From contig NC_068349.1 of the NCBI RefSeq assembly GCF_014633365.1, forward strand, positions 34,424,753 through 34,488,752: DNA of 64,000 nt. Direction: 5' to 3'. Positions within the stretch are counted from its first letter, which is position 1, and the number at the start of each line of letters is the position of its first letter. The notes under the pieces were generated by a model. It was not told the DNA's origin. It saw only the letters and a program-made list of their open reading frames with translations, and ran no database searches. This stretch comes from Diospyros lotus. Its lineage: Eukaryota; Streptophyta; Magnoliopsida; Ericales; Ebenaceae. Made by a program: the position numbers and the translations under genes. Of this stretch, positions 1-11,110 are shown piece by piece.

Positions 1-834
1 AAAGTACATTATTACACTAAAACACATCATTTTGGCACATCACCCCTTTTTCTCTATCCTTTTCGTTTAATATATTCTGACTAGAAAAGATATTTTTTTA
101 GCTTTGAGGATTTTGTTACATTTTTAATAAATAAATAAATGAAAGCAAATCGTTACAATTAATTTACACTCCATAAAAATCTGCTTCCACTCGGAGGGAT
201 GAGGATGGGAGCACCCAAACTTGTTCTGATGGGCCTATGATGTGTCATTGGGCCGAGACATAACACAAGTAACAGGCCCAGACCCGTAGGCCCACACTTA
301 GCAAGTTGGGCCAGAAATTCGTTTTTTCTATTCTACACATAATTAAATAAGTTTTAATTATTATTTTTATTTCTTTATATATATTGACAATTAATTATCT
401 TACATTTTTATTATCATTATACCATAATTTGTCAAACCACTCAAACCTTAGCATAAGCAGTCTGGAGAGTAACCAAACTGTAATTAGTGATTTGATTCGA
501 GAAACACCTCTCAAAACAATTATTATCTAAGTTGTATGGAAATAAAAATAAAAAAATATATTTTTTAAAAAAATTAAGTGTGAACAGTTCTAAAACGGGA
601 AATATTTTTTGTTTCTTAAATTATTCAAAAATATCAAAACGACATCTCCGAGCCATTTTCGTGATTTTCTGTTTATTACACATTCTTACTTATTCATTTG
701 AGGACTCTAGTTTCTGGTGGGTGTGTATAAATATATATATATATATATATATATTATTAGGGTAATATTATTCTACAAGGGTACTGCTAAATTCTAATTT
801 ATTTTATTATATTTAAGTGTTATTCTGCATGCAT
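1..834. other. AT-rich intergenic spacer
   Basis: No gene is supported here. The stretch holds a TA microsatellite near 727-753 and a short run rich in GGCCCA-like words near 230-310. The 77-residue open frame at 532-765 runs through AAAAAT-rich sequence and the microsatellite, and has no coding character. Confidence 0.6.
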
Positions 835-869
835 GCAGAAACACAAAGAGTCGTAAGAGCTAGCCGTTA

Positions 870-900
<31 letters not shown>

Positions 901-1250
901 GATATTAAATGATTAATTCGCCACGTGTTTCATAATTGTGAAGGTGGTGCCTACTCAGTTCCCATGAAGACGAAATCTGAAATGGAGGCTGGAAAGGACG
1001 AGCTGCAAAATGAAGTTCCTTTCATACTTGGAACAAATTATTCGTTAATTGATTAGAGAGTTCTGTGATTCAGTTTAACGCTGAGCAGATACTCTCAGGC
1101 CCACAACCCCACTCACTCTCTCTCTCTCCCCCTCTCTGCATTAAGTCACAGTTTATTATGTGGCGGGGGAAGGGTTTGACAATTTGGGACAGTGACCCAA
1201 GACATCAACAGCTCAAGGATGATGTAACGTTTTCTCCCTCCCAACCTTTT
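835..1250. repeat. Inverted-duplication block P1, left copy
   Basis: This block is similar, in reverse complement, to 34278-34690. Shared words include TTTGGGACAGTGACCC (about 1183-1198) against GGGTCACTGTCCCAAA (34297-34312), TTCATACTTGG against CCAAGTATGAA, and the GCATGCAGAAACAC edge near 830-845 against GTGTTTCTGCATGC near 34660. It also holds a TA/TG microsatellite (868-900), a G-box core CACGTG at 922-927 and a CT-rich tract near 1116-1138. No open frame is shared by the two copies, so the conserved sequence is probably non-coding. Its original role is unknown. Confidence 0.75.
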
Positions 1251-1460
1251 GTATAATATAAAAACTATTTTATATATTATGCCCAATAAAATGGGTTCAA
1301 ATTCAAGATGTATATGGACGAGAAAGAAGTTTAAAAAAAAAGACTCTAAAGACCTTTTCGAAGGAGTACCTCCCAGCAGGAGGCCTTTCTCAGGGCTTCT
1401 CTTGGATACTTCTAGAAGACTATTCCAAAAATAACTCCCGGGTCTTAGATATATAGTATC
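1251..1460. other. Degraded repeat that hosts the hAT insertion
   Basis: The stretch has no gene. It reads into the 8-bp target site ATAGTATC (1453-1460) and resumes after the hAT element at 2625. The words around CTCTTGGATACTTCTAGAAGAC and the later TCTCGAGATC resemble decayed sequences near 4250-4560, 14100-14580, 21100-21300 and 56900-57100, suggesting an old dispersed LTR-type family. This assignment is tentative. Confidence 0.4.
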
Positions 1461-2624
1461 AAGAGCCGGCCCTATAGTAAGGTCAGCTAGGCAACCGCCT
1501 GGGCCCCCAAATTTTAAAAATTTGTTATTTATATATTTTTTTATTTTTTAATAATAAATATTTTATTAAAAAATTAAATACAAAATATAATTTGATAAAA
1601 ATATCAATGATGATAAAACAAAATTTGTTGAAAAATCCTTTAAAGTTGATTATTTTATGTACACAATTGATCAAGTTATTTCTTCACTTTGAAATAGGTT
1701 TGAGTAATTTGGAATATATGAAAAATTTCTATGCAATTTTAAGAAATTAAAATCAATGGATGAAGATGTTTTAAAAGGATATTGTTTGAATCTTAAAAAT
1801 GTTCTTAAATTTGATGGACTTTCTGATATAGATGGTTTAGATTTATTTTTAGAATTAAGAGTGTTGAGAGAAACTTTTTAAAAGGAAAAAAATGGTACAT
1901 TGAAAATTCTTCACTACATCAAAATAGTTGATTATTTTCCAAATGCATATATTATTGCTTATAGAATAATTCACAATTCTAGTTTTAGTGGCTTGTGCTG
2001 TAAAAAAATTTTCAAAATTGAAATTGATAAAGTCATATTTGAGGTCAACTATATCACAAGAAATATTAAATAGATTAGATATATTATCCATTGAACATGG
2101 TTTATTAGATAAACTTAATTATGGAGATTTAATCAATGATTTTGTATTTCAAAAAGCAAGAAAAATTAATTTTACATAAAACTAAGTATAGCTCAAGGCA
2201 TATTTGTGGAATAAAATTTGTTCATTATTGGTGAACTTTACCTTTTTAATGTTATCAGTTTAATGCCTTATTTTGTTTTCTTCTATAGGAAAATCAAGAA
2301 TGTATAGTTTTACTCGAGTTGCACTAATCTTCTTAGAGTTTCAAGAAAAAATTAATTTTATTTTTTCTTTGTTTATTGTGATAGGTTGTTTAGCATTTTT
2401 TAATCTCTGAGATATTATATTTTAGTTAAAAATTCACTATCATTAAAAAATTATCAGATTTTGTAGTTGATTGAACTTTAACTTTTTTTTTTAATTTAAT
2501 GAAATGATAAAAAATTTTAGTAAAAAAATATATTATTTATTTTTTTATAAAAAAATTAATACTCTTAAGAAGGTCTCGATAAATTTTTTCACCTAGAGCC
2601 CCTAGATTGGTTGGGCCGGCTCTG
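1461..2624. mobile_element. hAT-superfamily DNA transposon, internally deleted
   Basis: The element is 1,164 bp and is bounded by imperfect terminal inverted repeats, AAGAGCCGGCCC on the left and GGGCCGGCTCTG on the right. A perfect 8-bp target duplication, ATAGTATC, lies at 1453-1460 and 2625-2632; 8 bp is diagnostic of hAT. The interior keeps only the end of a transposase gene (see 1988-2179), without the zinc finger or most of the catalytic core. It is therefore a non-autonomous deletion derivative. The intact target duplication argues against great age, although the remaining coding sequence is already frameshifted. Confidence 0.9.
1988..2179 (+). pseudogene. hAT transposase C-terminal dimerisation fragment
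   Basis: The frame contains KKFSKLKLIKSYLRST and then SQEILNRLDILSIEHGLL. These match the conserved C-terminal hAT dimerisation region of plant hAT transposases (usual forms AERSFSKLKLIK and LRSTMSQERLN). The frame ends with LINDFVFQKARKI and a stop, the normal family end. Upstream, 1930-1985 carries YFPNAYIIAYRI in another frame, so a frameshift separates the two parts. There is no ATG and the rest of the transposase is missing. It is a dead remnant inside the 1461-2624 element. Confidence 0.85.
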
Positions 2625-2632
2625 ATAGTATC

Positions 2633-3190
2633 TTGAAGACCTTTCGAATTATGACATGTCAAGAATGTGTTACCTCATTCTCGAGATCTTTGCTTAGACA
2701 TCAGGAACAAATAATTTCAGAAGATACAGATATTTCTCCACCTGTTAGTCTTAACCTTTACAAATAAAGAGTTATTCCTTAATGAGGTATATGTGAGAAC
2801 TTTTACACAAACTAATTAAATACTTCTTTATTTTTCGGTTGATACTAACTTTAGTATAAGAAAACTTGCATAGAAGACATGCACCTCATATCTTTGACTG
2901 TCTTTTATCTTACAAGTTTTCTGAAAAATTAGAGGCTGAAGATGAATACTTTCTCGCAAATATATATTTATTGTTGTCATTTGCCAACAACAATTTAAAA
3001 AGTGATTATGAGACACCTTAGTTTCAAGAATAAATACGAAAATGTTTTTTTTTTGAATGAAATCTAAACCAGTAACTTAGATTTTAATTGGAAGGCATGA
3101 AAAGATCAAATTTGAAAAGTTAGACCTATATTCAAAACATACTCAAGGCTTGGCCCAAAGTTATCAAAGATTGGAAGATAAAACGGGCCC
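2633..3190. other. Spacer, no gene seen
   Basis: AT-rich decayed sequence continuing the repeat that hosts the hAT element. The only open frames are short and lack family motifs. Confidence 0.5.
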
Positions 3191-3194
3191 TGGC

Positions 3195-3905
3195 CCAAGC
3201 CCAAGATCACACCCATATTGTGTCGCTTGCCAAGCTTACTTAGGGGATGAAATTCGACCATTCACATGATATAATGTTGTCCTTTTATAAGCCCCTCAAC
3301 AAGTGTATATAAAGGGACAATTTTTTTAAGAATTAAGTATCTTATTAATTATGTATTGATCCCAAACGCTTACCATCAGCCCAAAACTATAGCTGTTAGC
3401 CAAGGTATACACTTAATCTTATAAGTGCAACGGGCAACACCATCACAAGGTTCGAGTCTAGAGATCAATTACTGAGTCAATTTTTGGCTGGCCACAAACC
3501 TGCTAGGATCCACCAAGGACTGCCAATTATATATATTAAACCCAACAATCCCTTATCCTAAAATTGTGTCCACATAGGCTTGAACCCTTGACCTGCTCTG
3601 ATACCAGTTGAACCCTATGACTCAATCAAGCCAAAAGCTATAGTTGTTAGCCAAGGCAACCACTTAATTAATCCTATAAGTGCAACGAGCGACACCATCA
3701 TAAGGTAACTACTTAAATTCTACCATTCAAGAGACTGAGCCCATATTGCCCAAGATCACGCCCATATTATATCGTTGGCTTGCCAAGCTTACTCAGGGGA
3801 TTAAATTTGACCATTCACATGATATCATCTTGTCCCTTTATCAACCCCTCAACAAGTGTATATAAAGGCACATTTTTTTTACGAATTAATTATGTATTAA
3901 TTGAA
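3195..3905. repeat. Direct-repeat cluster with a tRNA-Met primer-site-like motif
   Basis: Block A (about 3195-3355) recurs at about 3745-3903, sharing CCAAGCTTACT and CCCCTCAACAAGTGTATAT. Block B (about 3370-3450) recurs at about 3625-3705, sharing TGTTAGCCAAGG and TATAAGTGCAAC. Between them, GCTCTGATACCA (about 3595-3606) is the reverse complement of TGGTATCAGAGC, the usual primer-binding site for initiator tRNA-Met. This suggests a small minus-strand LTR retroelement of TRIM type. The order is A-B, interior, B-A rather than a simple LTR-interior-LTR, so it is rearranged or composite. Confidence 0.55.
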
Positions 3906-5615
3906 TCGCTATTATGTTATTTAATCTTGAGTACAATCACTAACTTGAGTGTTAAAAAATCCATTAGGAGAGTGAGCCCTGCACTCTTTCTGCAAGTACA
4001 TCCAGTCTTGACAAGTTTGAGCTTGAGAATTGTTAATTTATTTTAATATTTTTAAAATAAATTTTATATATATCTTAATTGTAAATGAATAATTGAGACC
4101 CATTGGAATTCTTATTTACCATCCCTAATTCACTAGCTCAAGTATTTGGTTTGTTTGTCAGGTTTAAGTAGTATTGTTATTGAGATATAACAATAAATTT
4201 ATATTTGTACGTAGAAGAGTTTTTAATCTTCAAGAGATTTAGAAAATAAAAGACCGTCAGAGGGAGTTGGGTGTCTCTTGCGCGGCTACTCCATTGCCTA
4301 AGTCAAATATGTTAAAAATCAAAAGAGAATGCATTGTATTTTATGTAGTATTTTTACATACTCGAAGAGTGAAGAGTCATTTCTTGTTTATAGATGTTAT
4401 AAAAGTTAACAAATGAGAGAGTATCCACATCTTTTGAGATCATTAATTTGTTTTGACTTTTAAGACACCAATTTCATAAATGAATTAATGCGTTTCTACA
4501 TAAATATAATTTAAGAGGGTATTGAGGAGACTCGAGTGATCTCTTCAGTCAAGAAAATCTCCCATGCCTTTTGAGCTTATTCTTAGTACTTTTTTGGACT
4601 TTTGTCCAAACCCCCCCGCCCCGCCCCTCCCAGACTTTTGAATTTGTCATGAGCCTGATTCTTTTGGCCCATAATGTATGGCACATCAAGTAGATTTTAA
4701 GGAGGATGGGACCAAGGGTGGATCCTTGGAATCTTCCAAAATGTGTATGGACACTAAATTTTGATATATATCTAACTATTAAAGTGTATTTGATTGTACA
4801 TATTTATTATAAAAAATGTGTAATATGTGTGTGATATAAACATTTAATATTAAAGCGTTACACAAAAATATCAAATCTCAATATCCATATAATACTTCTA
4901 TACATGCATATATATGTATAAATCACTTAGATTGTTGAGTTGGCCGCAAATTTTAGCGCCATCCTTCTCTCATGGATCCTATGTGAAAGGGTGATAAAGA
5001 CTCCTCAATGCACATTTTAGCCATTCACAAAAGAGCAATAGTATTAGTGACGTTTTCAATTTGAACAATATTACCTATAATACATTTGTCTTATAAAAGA
5101 CAAATAATTAAAATTAAATATAATTAGTAAGAGTAAAAAATAATAAATATTTTTAAATATAATATTATGTATCTATAAATCATTTGATATGTGATCTTAC
5201 TAATAATTACAATCACCGATCAAACCCTAATTGCTATATATGTGCCTTATTTATTTATATTGACAATTATAATTAGAGGCATATTGCATGGTTTAAAATC
5301 ACATTATAAAACATTTAGAGATTTTTATAAAGAGTTGGGCATTTCAAATCCTTGCCCTATGAATTTAGAATAGTTATTATTGAGATTTTTTTTTAGAAAT
5401 AAGAATTTTATTGCAAAAATTAAAAAAAGTTTTAAACATAGTGAATACTCCTCTAAACTAAAAGAAATACCCTATATATAACTAAATATAACTGTCAGAT
5501 GAAATCTACAAAAAATGTTTATCGAAGTGTGAGCTCCCAAACTCCCGATGACAAATTTTTTCAAGCACTTGAAAGTTTATGATTAGTCATCTAAAAAAAC
5601 TTAAAAGAGAGTTCA
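3906..5615. other. Spacer with decayed repeat sequence
   Basis: No gene is supported. A C-rich tract lies near 4610-4628. Sequence near 4250-4560 resembles 14100-14340 (shared wording around AGAGTATCCACAT and TTATAGA), so it probably belongs to an old dispersed LTR-like family. The 60-residue open frame at 5191 is hydrophobic, AT-rich and unrecognised. Confidence 0.5.
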
Positions 5616-5635
5616 TCTCACTACAAGAGGTTTGA

Positions 5636-6135
5636 TTTTTTCCGGCGGTTAAAAAATTGCCGGAAAAAGTAAAAAAATCGCCGGTAAAATTTTTACCGGC
5701 GGTAATTTCATCTGTCGGAAATACGTCCGTCGGAAAATATTACCAGCGGTTTTCAACCGCCGGGAAAAAAAAATTACCGACGGTTTCTTCAAATCGCCAG
5801 TAAAAATAAGAGTTCCCGACGGTTACTAAAATTTGCCGGCAAAGTTTTTTCTTTACCGGCGGTTTAAAACCGCCGGTAAAATCCGGCTATTAAAAAAATT
5901 TTTCGGCGGTTCAAAACCGCCGATAAAACACAATTACCGGCGGTTTAAAACCGCCGGCAAAGGTTTTATATCGGCGGTTTAGAACCGCCGGTAAAATCCG
6001 GCTATTTTAAAAAATTTGCCGGCGGTTTAAAACCGCCGGTAAAAGCCGGCTAATTTAAAAAAAATTGCCGACGGTTTAAAACCGCCGGTAATAATATCAT
6101 TACCGGCGGTTTTTAAACCGCCGGCAAAGGTATTC
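5636..6135. repeat. Left subterminal palindrome array of CACTA-1
   Basis: About eight or more units of the form ACCGGCGGTTTAAAACCGCCGG, each close to a perfect palindrome, are separated by short spacers that often read TAAAATCCGGC. In the En/Spm family subterminal repeats bind the TNPA protein, and that role is inferred here. Individual units could extrude as small hairpins. Their CpG and CCG content would make the array a target for DNA methylation. Confidence 0.9.
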
Positions 6136-6516
6136 ACGGCGAAAAACAAAAACGCACCAACAATACTAAAATTTTTTTTTTTAGAACCTGTGTACCTGTA
6201 TAACATTAATCAAATGCAATCCTGTATAACAAAAAATCACGAACAATTTTAAAAAATTCACCCACTACACACAACTAGTATAACAATTGTATAATAAATC
6301 TATTTAAATACCATTACGATTTTAAAAGATCAATCTTGTCACATCTCATTACACAATACCATTTTTGTACATACAAATCAACCCCTTAAACTAAAACATG
6401 TCCGAGTAACCTCAAATAACCCTTGACTACACCACCATACTGCTCCAACCAAAATTGCATATTATATTTTTTCGATCTGCATTGAAAAACAATAGATCTA
6501 TAAGTATGTGCATTAA

Positions 6517-6798
6517 CTATGAAATTACATAAAACATGTTCAAAATTGCATAACTATATACAAAAACACTTACATCTGAGACCCTCCATGGTATTGTAGT
6601 TTTACTGTTATTAGCATCCCTCAAGACACGCATCCCAGAAAATTGTCGAGGCAATGGATATAAAGGTTTCAGCACTTTCTGAATACTAATTTCAACAAAT
6701 TCATTACCTAGCTCTACTCCCCCTACAGATTTGGTCGGATCAATGGATACAATGATTGCCTCAGCAACAATATGGCGAGGTATTCGTCTATTCATCAA
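6517..6798 (-). pseudogene. CACTA-encoded fragment, DUF8039-like
   Basis: The frame reads VAEAIIVSIDPTKSVGGVELG, then a stretch ending LYPLPRQFSGM, then IPWRVSDV. The pattern 'G.V...DP...V.GV.LG...V.V..V......LPRP' with a following IAWP-like motif is what I know as DUF8039, found in plant CACTA (Transposase_24) proteins. It lies downstream of the TNPA-like exons on the same strand and is probably a further exon of that gene, cut off by the insertions at 7.0-8.7 kb. The last 20 or so residues are likely intron read-through. Confidence 0.55.
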
Positions 6799-7062
6799 GT
6801 GAACAAATTCACTAATCTGTTATATCATACAAAATAATAAAAATTACTTAGTATATAATATCATGAGTATCCATGAGAATGATAACAAAGCAAGACATAA
6901 AACCATTTCTTAACGTAGATACTAAACTTCCACTTCCTAATCTAGCATGTAACATAAAACTTGAGCCCTATCCTCATATTCATCGTGTGCATCATGGATG
7001 AGCTGGTTCAAATCTTTAATCCATGGAGTTCTACTTACTTGTTCAATTTTTTTTTGTTGTAG

Positions 7063-8000
7063 GTTTTACGTGGAGATAATAGTGCTCTTGCAAATGATAT
7101 CCGGAAGGAAATGAAGGTAAAAGACATAGAAAGTGCATCCGCAACTAAGTTGTAACACAACAACATTATTTCTCTTCTTTCGTTATTTGAATATAATTTT
7201 TCTTTCTGATAGTAAGTATTTCTTCCATTAATTGATATCTAGTAGTTGCACTTTGTACCACAATCATTAGTCATGCTTCTGATTTTATTTGGCGTGTGAG
7301 CTTTACATGTTAATAAGTAAGAATAAGTAAGTATTTCTATGGTGTCATAAAAAGGAATTGTTGATAAATTTTGTAGCTCTTTTGTGAAGAGGGATGGCAT
7401 TTTGGTGTATAAATTTGCTGAATTTGATTAATCTTAAAGAAACTTTCTTTATAGAGTGGTGATCATGGACATATTAACACAAACTTGCATCTAATTAGTT
7501 TCAGGAATAATTGACTATGGAGGATATTATTGCTTTAAATGTAATTTTCAACACAGTTTTAGATCAACAATGTTGAACTTTTGTTCTCAGATGAACTCAT
7601 ACATACAATTTAAGCTTCCAAAGCACACAGAATGATAAGCAATCACTAGCCTTAGTCCCAATAGATGTGGCCAAAGCACACATTAACAAACTAAAGAAAA
7701 GAATTATCCATTATTCTTTAAAAAAAGAGGGCCAGCCCATGAAAACAAATAAAAAGAAAAAAAGAGATGAAAAATTGAGCTGGCCAAATTCCCCTGTTGG
7801 ACCTTATATAGGTCTGTACTTGCCCTTGGATGCCAATGATTTTTTTGGAAATTAGAAAATTTAGAATTATATTGGATGCTTTGTGCTTGAGCTAATGATG
7901 CCAATATTTTCAGGCTGGTTTCTTCCTGGTGCAATATCCTCACCTATGGCAACATCATCTAGACAGGCTTTTCAATCTTTACTCCTTGGGGAAGCTTAAG
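7063..8000 (+). pseudogene. Captured host-gene exons, NQR/MDR-like (two exons)
   Basis: Two phase-0 segments with good splice borders lie on the strand opposite the transposase. Exon 1 is 7063-7116 (TTGTTGTAG before, GTAAAA after; 18 residues beginning VLRGDNSALANDI). Exon 2 is 7914-8000 (TTTTCAG before, GTAATG after; 29 residues beginning AGFFLVQYPHLWQHHLDRLF and ending LYSLGKLK). Exon 2 strongly recalls the C-terminal part of the plant NQR-type zinc-binding/quinone oxidoreductase (the AT1G49670 kind). I do not recognise exon 1, which may come from another gene. Only these pieces are seen, with no start, Rossmann fold or stop. Transduplication by the transposon is inferred. Confidence 0.55.
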
Positions 8001-8379
8001 GTAATGCATATGCCATCACTTAAAGCTTTTCTATATACCAGCTGTATGTCTGTGCTTGCGCATACTTACAAGAAGAAAAAACTGAGGTGCATTTTTTCTT
8101 TTTCTTTTTTTTGTTTCTTTTTCATATTCATTCTGTTGTTTTGTTCCTTCTTGTCGTTTTCTTCTTTTTTCCTGCTGAGTAGACACAAACAGGAACACAG
8201 AAATAACGGTAAGAATCAAGTTATCCCTGCCAACTTCCTAAGGAGCGTATAGTAATGCGACCAACTCCCGATTACTCTACTACTACCCAGAAAAGCCCAA
8301 CCTAGAGGCACAAAACTGCTGTTTAGGCTACTTTCTCTGCATTGCAAATTAGGCGAACTGAGAGGTAAAATCGTAACAT

Positions 8380-8470
8380 CCATCTTGACTAAAACATGAT
8401 TTCTTTTCTCCCAGGTAGCCCATTCATGAGCAGCCTCATTACCTCTCCTGGAGAAAATGGTCCAGTAAAT
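8380..8470 (-). pseudogene. RNase H-like (RVT_3) domain fragment
   Basis: On the minus strand 8396-8464 reads WTIFSRRGNEAAHEWATW, matching the end of plant RNase H-like RVT_3 domains (usual form VPREGNRAAHELA). The frame runs on for a few more residues without a stop. This is either a LINE relic or a captured host exon inside CACTA-1. It is too short to decide. Confidence 0.45.
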
Positions 8471-8769
8471 GAGACTTCACAAACAAATGCAGCTCCTTAG
8501 GTCATTGACCCCCCGTAACAAGAGTGAGGGTCTGATTCAAAACATACCATCTAATCTAAAAAGGCTTTCTTTCATCGTCGATCTTACAGTTGAATTGCGG
8601 ATCATGATTCATAAAGGTCACGATCAATTGCCAAATAAGCAAATCAAAATTCCCAAATTTCCACAAGCACATATTATCAAAGCATGATTAAAGTGCGACA
8701 ATCATGAAAGTTCTTCCCACACATTGGCAGGTCCACAAATTTCAAGCATCTAATCTATTTGATAGCGAA

Positions 8770-10523
8770 TTACCTCTAAATGATGATCATATTCTGGTAT
8801 TGATAATCCAACACATTCAGCTTCGGGTGATGGTGTGCTTGCATGTGTAGCAGAAGCACTAGCATATGAGGATGGCTATATTTCAAAATAGTTTAGTTAA
8901 TATATATAGTAAACATGTAATTTTAAATCAAATGCACTAATGAACGACATACCTGTCTCGGTTGTGGTATATTGTCTGGAGCTGGTGGTATATGTCCCAT
9001 TGCCTCAAGTATTGCACGAACTTGCATTTGAACTTGACTTTGGATTTGAACTTGAAATTTTTCTTCTAGCTCGGCAGTAATTTGCGCATGCATTTGGTCA
9101 TACTGCTCTTGAGGCACTTGATATTGTTGTCTTTGTCTAACCTTAGTTGGGCATGTTCCAAGTCCTCCCATCCTTACCCTGCCATGCCCATCTTTGCCTA
9201 GTATTTGAGTAAAGACATCCTCTAGCGAATCTGGAGTTTGTTCATCTGTGGGTATTTGTGACAACCTTTCATCCATTTGTTCCTCAAAAAACATTTCACA
9301 AGTTAGTTACATAAGTCGACAAGTAAAAGAAACAAAATATATCTACAACTTTCAAATTTTAGAAATACATACGATTATATATGAAGATGTAGAATCTACT
9401 ATCTCTCCGCTCTTTTTGGTGTGTGTCTTTTTAAAAAGCTTGATTCTATCTGGCTCATCTCCACTTTCAATAGTCATCTAAAAACATATATAAGATATGA
9501 AATATATTAAATATTTAAAGTTTAGGCATTACTAATTAAATTATCAATAAATATATATAACTAATATCCATTCTATTCTTACCTGGTGTCTAACATGAGG
9601 ATGTGATCGCCTACCGCTAGTGTGACCCATCTTTTGCTTATCTCGATTGGCACGATTTGTCACACTACGTTCCTACTTGTAATATGATATTAGAACTAAG
9701 CATAGATAATCCATCTGATATATCTACCCATACATAAATCATACATACCTGTGTTTGCTCACATCCCCAATACTCCACAAGAATCTTCCACTATTCTGGG
9801 TCCACCCCAGGCGGTATTTTTGACAGACGAGCTGCATCTGTCTCATGGCAATCATAATGCCTCTTCAATGTGGCTTTGTATTCTCTCCATTTCTTGGAAG
9901 CATGTTGCAAGCAAATTGATTTCCATGTTGTGGGTACATCAGTGTTATCCTGCAATGATATCCTTATTAGAGTATAAAAGTTTAGAGTCAGATAACTAAG
10001 AATCAGAGATGTTATTTACTTACCAAGACCTCTTGCCAGATGCGCTCCTTATATGGTTCCATCCCCGGTGATCTCCAATCAGTAAATGTAAGGGGAGCAA
10101 TACTCCTTACCATCACACCTAGTTGGGTTTCCAACTTAGTTGCCATTTCCCCAACTGGTTGTCCTTCAGCATCAAATTCAATATGAATCTTCTCCTTTCC
10201 CCACTTTGAAATTTGTCTTGATATTCCTCTTCCTTTCTTGGCAGTAGATGACATAGAGCTTGTACCTGCTAAAACATAATACCACAATAAATTCAAATTG
10301 AATTAGGAAAGAATAATAATTTTTGGTATTTACCTTGCTGACTATGTGAGTTTTGGGGGTTGGATTGTGAGTGGATCAAGTCCTCTTCAGGATGATGGAG
10401 ATGTGGCGGGACTAAGTTTGGGTTTGGATGATGGGATGGAACTGATTGTGAATCATCGTGGTGTGAATCTATACTACGTGACATGGATCCAAATGGCCAA
10501 CGAGTCTGCCTCTTAGGTGCCAT
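8770..10523 (-). pseudogene. TNPA-like plant transposase (Transposase_24), decayed
   Basis: Exons can be read from right to left. The N-terminus begins MAPKRQTRWPFGSM (from 10523, donor near 10332). Next comes ISKWGKEKIHIEFDAEG...LTFTDWRSPG (about 10278-10021). Then SKKWREYKATLKRHY and PPGVDPE-stop-WKILVEYWG (about 9960-9750), ERSVTNRANRDKQKMGHTSG (about 9676-9590), DRIKLFKKTHTKKSGEIVDS (about 9478-9376) and DVFTQILGKDGHGRVRMGGL (9294-8950). A proline/serine tail reads to about 8770. This order is typical of Ptta/En/Spm proteins. GT/AG borders are mostly present. The TAG before WKILVEYWG breaks the protein. The product would bind the subterminal repeats. Confidence 0.85.
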
Positions 10524-10693
10524 CAATGTAATTGCCTATTATTGATTTGAATGTAAAAAACAATCTGTTAGCATATCAATTTAGGTTAAACAAAAATAAC
10601 AAATCAAAACATAAAAAGCTAAAAACATAAACATATATACATACCACATCATTAAATATTATGTAAGGAAGACATATACATGCCACTTCAATA

Positions 10694-11110
10694 TTAGAAA
10701 TCATTATCATCACTGTGTGCAGTATAAGGAATGGAATTGTCGTCATCATCTGATATATCGACTAGCATACCATCCTCATCAGATTCTCCAGAAGAGTAGT
10801 CTTCATCAGATTCTCCTAACTCTGCATGTAAGGACTGATCATTGTTGATTTCAACATGATTACTAATTAAAGCATCTTCTTCGTCACAGCTCCCTACCAC
10901 ATTTCTTTTACCCATGTTATACAAATCTCTAGGTGTCATCTTCATGACAACATTCCATTCTTCATCAAGAGGATCAGCCACATACCACACTTGTGATGCT
11001 TGAGTTGCAAGTATAAAAGGTTCGTCTGTTGGTTTATTCTCTTGATACATTAAACAATTAAAATTTACAGTTATGAAATTCAAACCTGCTAAAAATAAGG
11101 ATTCAAAGAT
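10694..11110 (-). pseudogene. TNPD C-terminal remnant (DUF4216)
   Basis: The minus-strand frame reads LNFITVNFNCLMYQEN, then EPFILATQASQVWYVADPLD, EEWNVVMKMTPRDLYNMG and an acidic tail of D/E/S clusters ending at 10694. This is the DUF4216 region and acidic C-terminus that follow the catalytic domain of CACTA TNPD transposases. Nothing upstream (11111-12770) resembles the catalytic Transposase_21 domain. TNPD has therefore been truncated by deletion or replacement, and CACTA-1 would need TNPD supplied by another element. Confidence 0.8.

Noticed and set aside
3440..3606. Possible tRNA gene (GGTTCGAGTCT and GGTTCAAGCC box B-like words)
   Set aside because: No matching box A or cloverleaf could be drawn. 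The primer-site word nearby points to a retroelement.
5636..6135. CRISPR-like array of regularly spaced palindromes
   Set aside because: The spacers are not unique and the context is a plant CACTA terminus with TIRs and TSD. These are subterminal transposase-binding repeats.
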